Position numbers and translations under genes: made by a program. Below the pieces are notes generated by a model, which searched no databases, was not told where the DNA came from, and saw nothing but the letters and a program-made list of their open reading frames with translations. Source: Diadema setosum (Eukaryota; Echinodermata; Echinoidea; Diadematoida; Diadematidae). Taken from it: 64,000 bases of DNA. Below, in pieces: positions 46,300 through 57,209 of the stretch (its first letter is position 1; each line of letters starts with the position of its first letter). The DNA lies in assembly GCA_033980235.1 (NCBI GenBank), contig CM067067.1:25607603-25671602 (forward strand), written 5' to 3'.

Positions 46300-49200
46300 G
46301 AGAGAGAGATGTGCGCAGAAAACATGAACAGAGAGGATGGGCGTTGAGAGGACAGGAAAAGATGAGAGTTTTTGGAAGAGCAGAGAAAAAGAGATAAATT
46401 GCAGTACAAAGAGGGCCATCAGCGAAAGAGAGAGAGAGAGAGAGCGGCGTATGAGACAAAAAAAGGCTATAAAAAAATGTCAGAAAGACATCCTAAAAAT
46501 GTACGATTAATCATTACATTAGCGTCACATCTAGTGCTTACTTTGTCAATTCCCCATAAATAAGGCAAGGGGGAAAAAACAAGGAATAAATCATGTTTAT
46601 CTATGCGTATAGTAGAGAGTGAACGGACGCAGAAAGGCCAACCGCTCCTTCCATTACTCCGCTATCTGCAAACCAATTCATCCTGACTATCGATCTGCTA
46701 TCGATAACGACAGCCTCTTTCATTGAAGAGATCGAGTGCTCGGGTCCATTTTAACACGATGACGTCATGCACTGGCCAATGAATCAAACCGGTCAGTGAG
46801 TTGTTAGTAATAACACGAAAAAGGTCCTATCGCTGCGTAGAATAATGTTTCCGAAACCAATCGATAATGCATATTCAAATCGATTCGTTTGTTTTTACCG
46901 CGGTATTCTTTTTTTTTTTCTTTGAACTGCACCAGAGATTTCAGTAACCTTAAATGTACCTCAGCACACAGCATAGGCACACGGAGAGTTTTGATTTTTT
47001 TGTACAACCAAAATATGTTTTGAATGAAAATGATGTTTAATGAAAGGTACAAAGGCATCTTTCTTGGACTTTTTTTTTCTTTTTGAATGAAGTGCAATAC
47101 AAGAAAAAAAAATTAACATAAAATTGTAAGCAGAGAGAGAAAAGAATCCTAAATGCTAGAAAGTATGAACATAAAAGGCCTTTGGCTCATAAAAAGAGAT
47201 GCAGGTAACCCAATGTGATAATCACTATGTTCATTACATTGTTACAACAGTAGCTTTGTTCTATTACTTGGGAAATAATTGAGAAAAAATAGATTTAACT
47301 AAAGTGGAAGACATTAGATTGAAAGGCGCTAAATGAACAGACAACAATTCTAAGCTTCATTTCGATCATGTGAGGGACTTTTTTTCTATTTATATGTTTT
47401 ATTAAATCAAATCAAAATCACATTATTTACACACAATTGGCAACAATTTGAAAAAGACAAGAGAAACATTTGGGATAATCATACACACAACAACTCTTAA
47501 CCTATGGAGACACCAGGGTAACTACCTTCCATGTTAACTAAATAACACATAATTATTATTTAAACTCATATGATTTACGAACATGACATACACTGCATGT
47601 AATACATTTTGAGTGCACTGATAGAGAGGTAGTACATGTATCGAGGTACTGTCACTAGCAGTATGAATCTTGACAAGTACACTGACCACCAATAGAATTT
47701 ATCTACATGTATGAAAAAATCAAACCTCCATCATGTGAGGGACTTCATGTCAACACGCAGTTGTTCATATCATAGCGAGTTTTAGCGGCCAAGCTGTGAA
47801 AATGGGCTTCAATGCAACCCCCTCCCCCTCAACAAAAATTAACAAATAAATAGATAAAATGTTATCTATAAGTCAGCGAATTTTCGTTCTCTCAAAAGAT
47901 GGAATAGAAATGGCTCACTAATCACTGCTGAACAGAGCCATCGATTTCATTGGATGTATCTCAAATTACTCTCGGTTCACTGAAGACTAGAATTCTATGC
48001 CACTCGTGGTCAATTCACGACAGAAGTTTGCCAGACTGTTGAGATGTTATAGCCGAGAATGAGTGAATACAGGTATACATTTCGAGAACGTTTGTCACAA
48101 AACAGCAACGATAAAAGCTGTAGGTTTGCCGTTCGAGCCTGGGAAAAATGATAAAAAGGCGATGATCTTACGGGAAGGGATGACAGAGCGAGTTGGAGAT
48201 ATTACCCACGCAAATCTCAGAAATTCGGATTACTGCTGTACACTTCGCAGTTTACAGAACACAATAGAGACAAGTGGTATATACAAGTGATGACACGGGG
48301 ACAATACCGAGAAACAACCATGTGTAAGACAGGTAGAAATAGACGTCTCGAATCCTTTAACACTTTACTTTAATGAGGTAAAGATTATCCTCTAAAAAAA
48401 AAAAAAAGCAAAAAAAAAAAAATACAAGGAGTTATTTAGATAGATCAAAAGGAACACGTCATGGCATTTACATAATGCACATATGAGTGAAAGCTATCAT
48501 TGAAATGGAAGTCGGTGATGAGAAGTGGTAAAAAACACACACACATGTGTTTCCTAGCAACAAGCAGAGTAAGTTTGGTGAATGCATGCATCACTTGCAG
48601 CGATCTGAGGTAGATAGTTGGTTATTAGCGGATGATCAGTTTGCTAAAGAAGACTGGCGACAAAATGTTGTGCCATGGTATTTTCAGTCACACATGCTGT
48701 GACGGTATAAACTAAACGTGAAGAACCTTAGGAACATTTCTTTTTAAATATCTCTGAAGCTTTGAGAATTGTGAAGTGATGTCAACAGAAATGAGTCGAA
48801 CTTCCATACATTCAGCATTTCTGCTGTTCATGTTATATTGAATTGGCAACGTCAAATTTCAGCAAAACTTTTTTTTTGTCATGACAAAATTGTTGACAGT
48901 CAACCTGTATTCCCTCTATCCGTGCCTTCCTCTCTCCCACCCCTCCCTCCCCCCCCCCCCTCTCTCTCTCCCTCTCTGTTTTATTCACTGTCTTTTCCTT
49001 ATTTTCTATCTCTTTGGCTGACTATATTGATTTGGCGGGGTACTGTTCCGTAATATTGATAAAGCGATTTCTATATCCATGAATAACCAAGTGAATGTGG
49101 TTTTGTCAAAGTCGGCGTACTGTCGGTATAAAGCTGAACCTTTTACATCGCGTGAATGCCAGGTTTGTCAAATCAATGGGTAAATCAATTGATTTGACCT

Positions 49201-50290
49201 GTTTCTCGATGTGAAATAAAGGGTGAAGCCTGTTCGTACCATGTACGGAGGAATCTTAAGCCTGCTGTATTAGCTATCCGCGTTTCTCGATAACAGACAT
49301 AAGTCATAATTTTAAATGTAAGCACTGGGATTTCTGTCGTATTGACGTGACTTCAGCAATGGCTGTCAAGGTTGGTTTTCACTTTAACCACAACGGTATG
49401 ATGGCGAATTATCATTCTTCCTCTCCGAAATCAAGATAAGAATGATAAAGTGATCCCAGAGGTTTAATGCAACGCCTGAGGAAGAAAACATACTGGAATA
49501 AATCTCATTCTGCAGGCAAACAAATTGAAATGATATCTATTATGGAGGGTAATTGTAGATCGTATGTTAACTGACATGCCTAACTATGTCGTGCTGTACT
49601 TCAAACTAAAACTAAAAAAAAAAAAAACGTTATTTCATACCTTCTAGGAATTTTTCTATCACAGCTTGCTTTTACTGACACGGATAGAATTGACGTTTCT
49701 CTCAGTCATGGCAGATTGGTTCAGCGAATCTAATCCTGTATTTCTGAAATGATTCCAAATTCAATGGAACTACCACTCTGGATAGATATCGTTTTCTCAT
49801 GGAAGGGAGCCAAACTACTGCCAAGTTGTATGCTTCATGTTGGAGAAGAACGGCATGTATAAAACGTCGTTGTCTTTGTCGAAAGTATATTGCCCTAACA
49901 AAACAGAGCCTCATCGTTCTTTTTTTTTCTCCTAGATTGATATCACACATAAAATTCGAATCTTAGTATATCAAACAAACAAACAAACAAACAAAAAATA
50001 GACGAAACGTTACTGCTACTGCTGAAATTCTTTGCTTTACATGACTGTGTATGTTTGGTAGCTGCTAAAAAGCAGAACATGCCCACCAAACGCTCATGTC
50101 TCAAACGCATCATGGTAATGGGTAGCATAGTGTAAATTGCAGTCCTCCTTAATGTCATTTAGTTTCCACCTCCACATGGAACATGATAAAAAGGAGGGGA
50201 AAAGATTGAAGTTGAAACGTAGGTTGTACCTTTATACATGAAAAATTCATCGACTGTAACTAAATCTAAGCCTTTTAAGGGAAGCACGAA
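46300..50290. other. Intronic sequence without supported features
   Basis: Part of the 13-kb intron between exons 3 and 4. GA runs near 46,430, C/T-rich runs near 48,940 and (AAAC)n near 49,975 are the only repeats. Frames at 48,063-48,290 (+) and 49,702-49,950 (-) are protein-like in composition but have no motif or splice support. Confidence 0.4.
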
Positions 50291-50803
50291 TTGTATTATC
50301 ATATATATTCACGTCGTGGAAAACCGGGGAACTGGAGAACTGGCCGACGTATCCCATTTAGAGCAGCTGAATAAAACAGCAGAAAATGTGGTGAATGAAA
50401 TTATTGGCAAATTATGAGCTCCTTGAAAAATGCACTTATGCTGAGAGTGGTCGGTGAGTGGTTCTATTACACGTCTGTGGAGTGCAACTGTGCACAAGAG
50501 GAAATGAGTAATAAGTCGAAAACCTGAACTAGACATACAGAACAGTTCTTTCAGGCAGATAAAAAGACCGTTATGAGGGCAAGAACTATTGATACCACCA
50601 ACTAATTCTTGGTGTGGAATAATACAGGTAATGTATTTATATTTTGCGAACACTTTTATCCTTTTTTTTATAGATGCAAGTGTATGTGGAATAATACTAC
50701 TAGTAGAGTACTTAAAAACAACACCAATAATACTCAATTTCTTTTAAATAATACAATGACGATTTATATTAGCATCAGGAAATCAGTGGCTATAGCTTTA
50801 AAC

Positions 50804-50827
50804 GATCCCGTCAACGTTGACGGGATC
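50804..50827. repeat. Perfect 24-base palindrome
   Basis: GATCCCGTCAAC followed directly by its reverse complement GTTGACGGGATC, with no loop. A second dyad (ctcaatcat … atgattgag) follows at 50,838-50,871. Confidence 0.9.
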
Positions 50828-51117
50828 AACGATTGATCTCAATCATATAACTTCGTTATAAAATGATTGAGGCGGGACTGATTTTTGTGTACATTGCATT
50901 TGTGCTGTCTAGGAAGAGTGCTAAGAATTTATAATTGGAACTTTGTATTGCTACACATTCTTAGACACAAAAGAACTTCTTTCACTTAGAGTTTATTTTA
51001 AGTAAGCACCAAACACAATCAGCTTTCGGGAGAGAGCCAAAGATAAGTTCAGCAAGAGATATCGACGCCCCAATTATACAACGCAGACAGCCGATTTAAG
51101 ATGCCAAGTGGCTAAAG

Positions 51118-51121
<4 letters not shown>

Positions 51122-51185
<64 letters not shown>

Positions 51186-51197
51186 ATATATATATAT
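51122..51197. repeat. (TA)n-(TG)n-(TA)n microsatellite
   Basis: TA run changing to TG and back to TA. Confidence 0.95.
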
Positions 51198-51805
51198 TGT
51201 GATTGACCGACATCATTAGAGTGATCCATTTATCACAGGTCTTCTGTTACATTTTCGTTGTCATTTTTTTTCATCTTTCTTTCCTCATGACGGTTCCAAT
51301 CATACCTTGAAAACCCCAAATCACGTGTCTCGTGCTATAGGCATACGATGTCACAACGACAAATTCGCATGGTCATTGTTTCACCTCCATTTTCGTCATT
51401 CATTAAATATGATTGTATTATATGCTATGACATTAGTACGACCACCTTTACGAGCTCTTACCGCGTGTTATGATTCGCTACACTCGACCACACACTCACG
51501 ATTCCCTAAGCCGCCTATATACATCGATCAAATTCATCGCCCGGCTCCCGCAGAATATACCACCGCTGACACTTGCCTCCGTGGAGCATCATCCCCTCGC
51601 CTTGTCCCAATATTTAGTTACCGCCTCTCGATGTATCAATGGCAACATTGTGACTATCGCCACCTTACTTCTTCCCCCCAAATGTTAATATCATTAGTGA
51701 CAGCGGAGCTCTTCAATTAACCTACTATGTACACTTAAGGAAAAGTAAACAGACATCTTTGGCAAATTTGTATAATCCAAAATAAATCGGATTCAGGAAA
51801 GGAGA

Positions 51806-51808
<3 letters not shown>

Positions 51809-51845
<37 letters not shown>
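51809..51845. repeat. (GA)n microsatellite
   Basis: GA run followed by a G-rich stretch, about 170 bases past the donor of exon 3. Confidence 0.95.
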
Positions 51846-51851
<6 letters not shown>

Positions 51852-52010
51852 AAGGGGGAGAGGGGGATGATGGGAGTGGGAGAAAAGGTCGACCATAAAC
51901 GGTAGTCGGTGTGACAAGGGACAGCCACATGAAAACAGTGTTACGTCAAACTGCCCCAACACTGTTTTCCCCGGCGGAAATACACAAAGAGGTTGGTAAG
52001 AAATACTCAC

Positions 52011-52063
52011 TCTTGTATTGTATCCGAGCATTCAGTAATTCTAGCAGCATGGCAGCATAGAAC
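52011..52063 (-). CDS. Exon 3 of the unrecognised split gene
   Basis: This 53-base exon lies between acceptor gtttcag| and donor AGA|GTGAGT. In phase 2 it reads FYAAMLLELLNARIQYK, an amphipathic helix pattern. It ends in phase 1, which matches exon 4. One other frame is open but looks less protein-like. A 13-kb intron full of TTAA MITEs and (TA)n follows. Confidence 0.55.
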
Positions 52064-52639
52064 CTGAAACGTGCAATGATATTATATTCGGGGGGGGGGG
52101 GGGGGGGGCTTAGTTAAACAGGGTATAAGAGTGAAAGTACTTTCTTTGAAAAATATCGGTTACATTTTTTTCTTTTTTTCAGGCAAACTAGTGATTTGCA
52201 CTTGGTAAAGGTCGATTCAAAGCGAGAATCCAAGTAAGAGGAATGAGAGTATTTTGATTTATCTTTTTATGTTTTCAAAATTAAGAATGGATTCAAGTCA
52301 ATAAGAAGTTTATTAGATATAGTGTCCTTAAAAGAATACACATGAGTCTAAGAGGCCTGCCCAACTTAAAAATTTAAGAGAAATATATAAATAAGCACAA
52401 TCTTTCCATCTCGACATTTTGATTACGCCTTTTTATTGCTTATTATTTATTGTCTTGCTGATTCAAATGAAAAAAAAGAAGATTGTAGTTGTCTTTTCAT
52501 AAACAGTAATCAGTATAGACAAGTTTGACATTAAGGAAAATGATGTTTTATATCTTTAAAAATAAATCAAATAAATTTCTCTGAGATAAATACAAAGGGA
52601 AGAGGACAAGAATGCGATAGGGAGGGGTTTGGAGGATGA

Positions 52640-52690
52640 AGAGAGAGAGAGAGAGAGAGAGAGAGAGTTAGAGAGAGGGAGAGAGAGGAA
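52640..52690. repeat. (GA)n microsatellite
   Basis: GA run with interruptions. Confidence 0.9.
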
Positions 52691-53509
52691 AGAAATTTGT
52701 AAATTATCTTTTAACTTATGCACAAACTTGTTACACAAGTTAGTAAATATCGTGAAGGCGCATGCGCAGATATTTGGAAAGTGGACCGGTTTTCTGCGTA
52801 TACAAATTTGTACTATTATAGTATTATCAATCGTCGTATTGTGGACAAGAATTGAATTTACAACCGAGGTCCAGAGTTTAAATCGCGTGCTTATATGACC
52901 ATATCAATATTATACTTGCTATTATCGTTGTTAGTTCGTGTTTAATCATCGGCAGGGTTACACCTGCTATTGTTTAAAAAGTCTGGATATCAACCGTGTT
53001 GGGGATAACTTATAGGAGGCTGTCGAATTCAAACATGCTCTGATGAGTGATGACTACTCTCTATGAATTGAGTCATTGATCCACCATAGTACGTTTGCTT
53101 TGTACGTGAATCAGTGACTTCACGTTTGCAAGACTCAGCGATTATCTACCTAAGACTAATGTGCTGTTTTGAAATCGCAAACTACCGTTGAGAAACGAGT
53201 GGACAATGTGTAGGAACTGTTTGAGAGTTGGAATCGAGATTTCTTTTTTAACAGTCCAGTATCTTGGATCTGAACACTGAATTTGACGTTAAACATCGAA
53301 ACTAGATCCAAATGAGGACGAATTGCTTGGATCCAAACGCTTGTCAGAGGTAATACGAGCTTGCAACCACGCTGATTTGACCAAAGCGGAGTCTCTCCGC
53401 TGCGTGGTTGCTATTCACTCAGGAATATAAAGCTAACTGCTTCTATCGCAAGAATAATTCTTCAAATCTGGTAGCAGTAAAAGCGAGTCATATTTTTGCA
53501 CTACAGAGA

Positions 53510-53575
53510 AGAGAGAGAGAGAGAGAGAGAGGAGAAATGAAGAGATGCGGAGAAAGGGAGAGAGGGAGATCAATG
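53510..53575. repeat. (GA)n microsatellite, degenerate
   Basis: GA run grading into gaaatgaagaga words. Confidence 0.9.
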
Positions 53576-53977
53576 CAATACAGAATATTCATATCGTCCA
53601 TCCACCTCGACCCTTGCATTCCTGTCGTGCAGCTACCACATGTGCACCAGAAGCATTGTTACACTTTGGAGCGAATAGGAAGCGGACTCAATTAAAGTGC
53701 ATGATTTCCGCGAGTAAAACGAAGAAAAAGGAGAAGAAGCTGATTAAATATACCCCTAATACTAATTCCATTTGCCAAGAAGAGAGGATAGCTGCTACCT
53801 GGCGGTTATAATCGAGGAGAAGAGCAAGACGTTGGGAAGGAAATGGAAAGCTTAGTCTTGAGATCTCCAACTCTATATCATACCACCATAAATGCCAGAC
53901 CATTTTTTTTTTCACGCTGAGGGGTGCAAAGAAGAGAAACTACTCACAGTACCTGCTGGGGGCTGACATATAATTAC

Positions 53978-54033
53978 TCAAATGGTTTATCGAGAACGGA
54001 GTCGACATATACACGTGTATCAGTGGACAAGGG
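53978..54033 (-). CDS. Exon 2 of the unrecognised split gene
   Basis: The acceptor has a long T/C tract (ttgttttttcccacttag). The exon reads PLSTDTRVYVDSVLDKPF plus two bases (GA), phase 0 to 2, joining exon 3 as GAG. The donor GA|GTAATT is weak. A second reading uses donor CAG|GTACTG further on and another frame. It is also open, but it would not accept exon 1 in phase, so I prefer this one. Confidence 0.45.
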
Positions 54034-54560
54034 CTAAGTGGGAAAAAACAACAACTTGATACGTCTGAGCTGGATACAGATGTAGCATGAAAGGTGGTTC
54101 GTGTTTTGATCGATGTCTACTTTGCAAGAGGGTGAATATTGCAACGACATCACAGAAGAAACTGTTCAATTTTCTATCGTTGATTGTAGTTTACACGTCA
54201 ACATAAGCTCTTCGCTGTGGACTTTCCAATTTATGGACTATTTTGGGCAATAAAAACGACGGATTTCTGTCCTTGGTTTTATTTGTGTTTCACTTTGACT
54301 GTAATCTTGTACTTTGGTCTGAACAGAAATGTTAACAAATAATTTTTCATCCAGATGTGAACATCTTCTTTCACCTGCGCTTAAACTGTAAATTTTGAAA
54401 AAAGTTATATATTGTCTACTTTAAAATATTTTGTAAGCAACTTCATGACCTTCAATATCTACACTCCATGATCCTTTCAGCTTATTGATAATTACTTTTT
54501 CTACTCCTGACAATTAAAGGAATGGGCTCGTGACGTAAGCAAATACTTCCGGATTCTCAC

Positions 54561-54599
54561 TGGGACTGACGCCCCCAGTGTTTGGAGTAGGTCAGCCAT
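54561..54599 (-). CDS. Exon 1 (coding part) of the unrecognised split gene
   Basis: The ATG lies in ACTATGGCT context (A at -3, G at +4). It opens a 13-codon segment, MADLLQTLGASVP, that ends in phase 0 at a CCA|GTGAGA donor. The frame stays open upstream for about 45 codons to an in-frame TGA, so an upstream non-ATG or spliced start cannot be excluded; I chose the ATG for its context. Exon 2 starts in phase 0, which fits. The sequence just upstream is relatively GC- and CpG-rich, as expected near a promoter. Confidence 0.5.
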
Positions 54600-54920
54600 A
54601 GTGGTAATGGTGACGTCTTCATTAGCTCCGTATACAGACGCTGCTATGGTGGGGGAGATTGGGGGTATAGAGGGTCGATGCAGAGCCTGGTGTCGAAAAG
54701 GTTTTAAAGTGAAGTAGCGACCTTTTGTCACCAATCAATCAAGCCAGCCATCAAGTGAACGGATTTTGACACAGTCAATACAACCGCATGCGTGTATATT
54801 GTAAACATTACCCTTTACTATTTGCACGCTGCGCGCTACAGGAACTGTGACAAAGTCAGTTGAAATTTTACCATATACACGTTGCCGCTGCGGCGACTCT
54901 GAAAAATACGTTCACTTGAA
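54600..54920 (-). promoter_or_regulatory. Candidate 5' UTR and promoter region of the minus-strand split gene
   Basis: Upstream of the candidate start codon, 54,770-54,910 contains a local cluster of CpG and GC-rich words (cacgctgcgcgct, ttgccgctgcggcgact) in otherwise AT-rich DNA. That fits a promoter or first-exon region. No TATA box or initiator is clear. The placement depends on exon 1 being right. Confidence 0.25.
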
Positions 54921-54929
54921 TAGTATAAA

Positions 54930-56950
54930 GACAAATGTATGCTATGTGTGCTTAATTGACACGTAGTTGCAGTTATGCTATTGAAGATTTGAGATTTTGA
55001 ACATTGATGAGACATGGATAGTTTGGGTCGAATTGAATAACGAAAATAATTCGTTTTCCAACGTAAAACATATTTTCAGATCATGTCACACTAACAGATT
55101 TTACCTCATATCAAAATAAAAGCTTAGAAATTACGTGACAGTAAAAAATTAGAAAACTGTTATTGTAACACTGGAACCAAACAATATCATTTTTCATACA
55201 TATGGAGTTTCTCATTTTACATCACACTACAAACACGTGACCAACATGCAAATGCAATTCATTATGCATGTTTAGGAGACATTCTCGGAATCGGTTAAAT
55301 TTCTTGCATAAGTGATCTAAAATTAAAAAGACGAGACCTGTAATGTTCAAAACTGCAAGAGATATTTTCCCTGATTATTTGTTAGAAGCAAAACAAACAA
55401 ACAAACAAACAAACAACAAACAAACAGACCCAACTCATTCATTTTCATCTAAAGCTTTTCCTACATTGCCAACTTTGCAAACTAACGTTTAAGGAATATC
55501 GCCCATCTTCTTGACGAAACTTTCCGAGATATAAGAAAAACGAGGGGTAGAAAAGGTAAAGTTAGCTAAAGTGGCAAAAAAAGAAGAGAGTAAGCGGTAA
55601 TTCTGTGATATTGGCGTACAGGCCAATGTTTGTGATTGTCATAAAGTGTCACGGTGTTACATGTAAGAAAATGTAATCAACTGCGCTCCTTCGTCAAAAG
55701 TTCATAACAGATATTTATGATTATAATTAAGAGCATTACAATCAATAATTTGCTCCACTGTAATTCGTGTAGGACAAGCTGAACTTAAATCCCCTTGCAA
55801 ACATTCTGCGTCACGTAAGAAATATCAAGAAAGAGTTTAAGATAAGCACCACCAAGTGAGGTGGAAAGAAAAGTCAATATCCTCTCTCATTGTGGGTGTA
55901 TATACGGTAAGCAATGAAAGTTGTGTGGGAGCGGAGATGTGTACGGCAAGGTTTAATTGTCATTTCCATTACGGCACAGCTGGGGAAAGGGCGCCTGACG
56001 CAAGGGATTTATGAATCAGAACGCTGTCTTGCCAAATCGTATGTGTGTAAAATGTTCAGTGTCGGTATATCAGCAGAATTGTATGATGTAATAGTATCGT
56101 CCTAATAATTATAATTCATGTTCAATAAATATTGCTTGACTTTTGAACATTTTTTTACACACATATAAATGTGTAAATATATCATTATCGCTGCGTGAGT
56201 GTGATCACTACTGTAACAGCTTACCTTTGCAATAGAAATAGTCACCTTTTATTTTATAGTACCTAGCAGGCAAGGGCATCACTAAAACTATAATGAAATG
56301 GAAGTCACAGATCTGAATTTTGATAATATTCATGAAGAAAGCAAAACAAATTAATGCAGAATATTGTATCTATGGACGTCAAACAGTTACCACATCATGA
56401 TATTATGACGCATCGTTCTTTCTTTCGGCTCCAATACGGTATAATAGCACACGAACCTTTTCACACAGTATCAACCATTATGAATATTAAAAAAAAATGA
56501 AATGAAAATAAATTATATGAAAGGAAAACCAAGCACACAAGAACTTGGTAAGTGTCATTTTAAGAAATAAGGGAGGTATCTAGGGATTTGTTCCCTTTCT
56601 TCCCCGGTTTCTGTGCGGGATAGGTGATGGTCTTCCTCTCACACTCGCTTAGTTCTCACCCGGCATATACTGTCCTTGAGTGAAAAAAAAATACCCCATT
56701 CACTCGTAAGATTGATGTATTCCCAAGCGCTCCACCCATGCGATTGAGGCGACGGATCGTGAAAGTGGTTGACTAGAAGAGGTCGCAATGTGGAGCTGGT
56801 TGCATCTTCTGCTCTGACCCAAGAGAATTAAGGCGACCTCCTCGTATATAATTCAGACACCGAGGCGGCCAATTAATGTGTCCGGGGAAAAAAAATAACT
56901 ACACACATACTATGACATAGCCATATAAAAACAGACAAACAGGTATATAG
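54930..56950. other. Unassigned sequence upstream of the minus-strand gene
   Basis: (AAAC)n near 55,390; a short plus-strand frame at 55,914-56,105 ends close to an aataaa; a minus-strand exon-like segment at 56,226-56,284 (RYYKIKGDYFYC, donor AAG|GTAAGC) lies upstream of the chosen start and does not match phase. None is called. Confidence 0.4.
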
Positions 56951-57097
56951 AGACACATGCGAACATGGTGGACAAAAGACACAGTGGTTTCTCAGATGAG
57001 TCTTGAACAATTACAGGCGATTACCAATGAATTAGATAAAATATTGTCTTCTCTGCGGCGAGTATTCATGACGAATTGGGCTATTGGCGCAACAAAG

Positions 57098-57206
57098 ATG
57101 GCGTCCAGAAAGCGCCTAACGTGGATCGTTGTTAACATATCATTAATTTTGTATTACACGGACTGCTATTCAAAAGAAAAATCATCATGTGACTGCACAA
57201 AGATTG
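57098..57206 (+). CDS. Candidate first exon encoding a signal peptide, plus strand
   Basis: The ATG is in a good context (acaaagATGGCG), which also resembles the AAGATGGCG element common at animal promoters. The segment reads MASRKRLTWIVVNISLIL, then YYTDCYSKEKSSCDCTKI, and ends at a possible donor G|GTATAT. A basic start followed by a hydrophobic run is typical of a secretory signal; a Cys-rich stretch follows. The same frame is open upstream to 56,957 (first ATG), so the start is uncertain. No second exon was found. Confidence 0.25.
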
Positions 57207-57209
57207 GTA

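Noticed and set aside
48063..48290. A second tRNA-derived SINE (gttcgagcctggg looks like a B box)
   Set aside because: The only A-box-like site is about 75 bases away and mismatched; the spacing is wrong.
50838..50871. Resemblance of ataacttcgttata to half of a loxP arm
   Set aside because: The match is short, has an extra base and lacks a second arm with the correct spacer; chance in AT-rich DNA.
51307..51720. 137-codon plus-strand frame
   Set aside because: No motif, no splice context, and other frames overlap it; composition looks like random sequence.
56226..56284. Minus-strand exon reading RYYKIKGDYFYC, loosely like a TPR or 14-3-3 segment
   Set aside because: It lies upstream of the better-supported start codon, ends in a phase that does not fit exon 2 or exon 3, and the similarity is too short.
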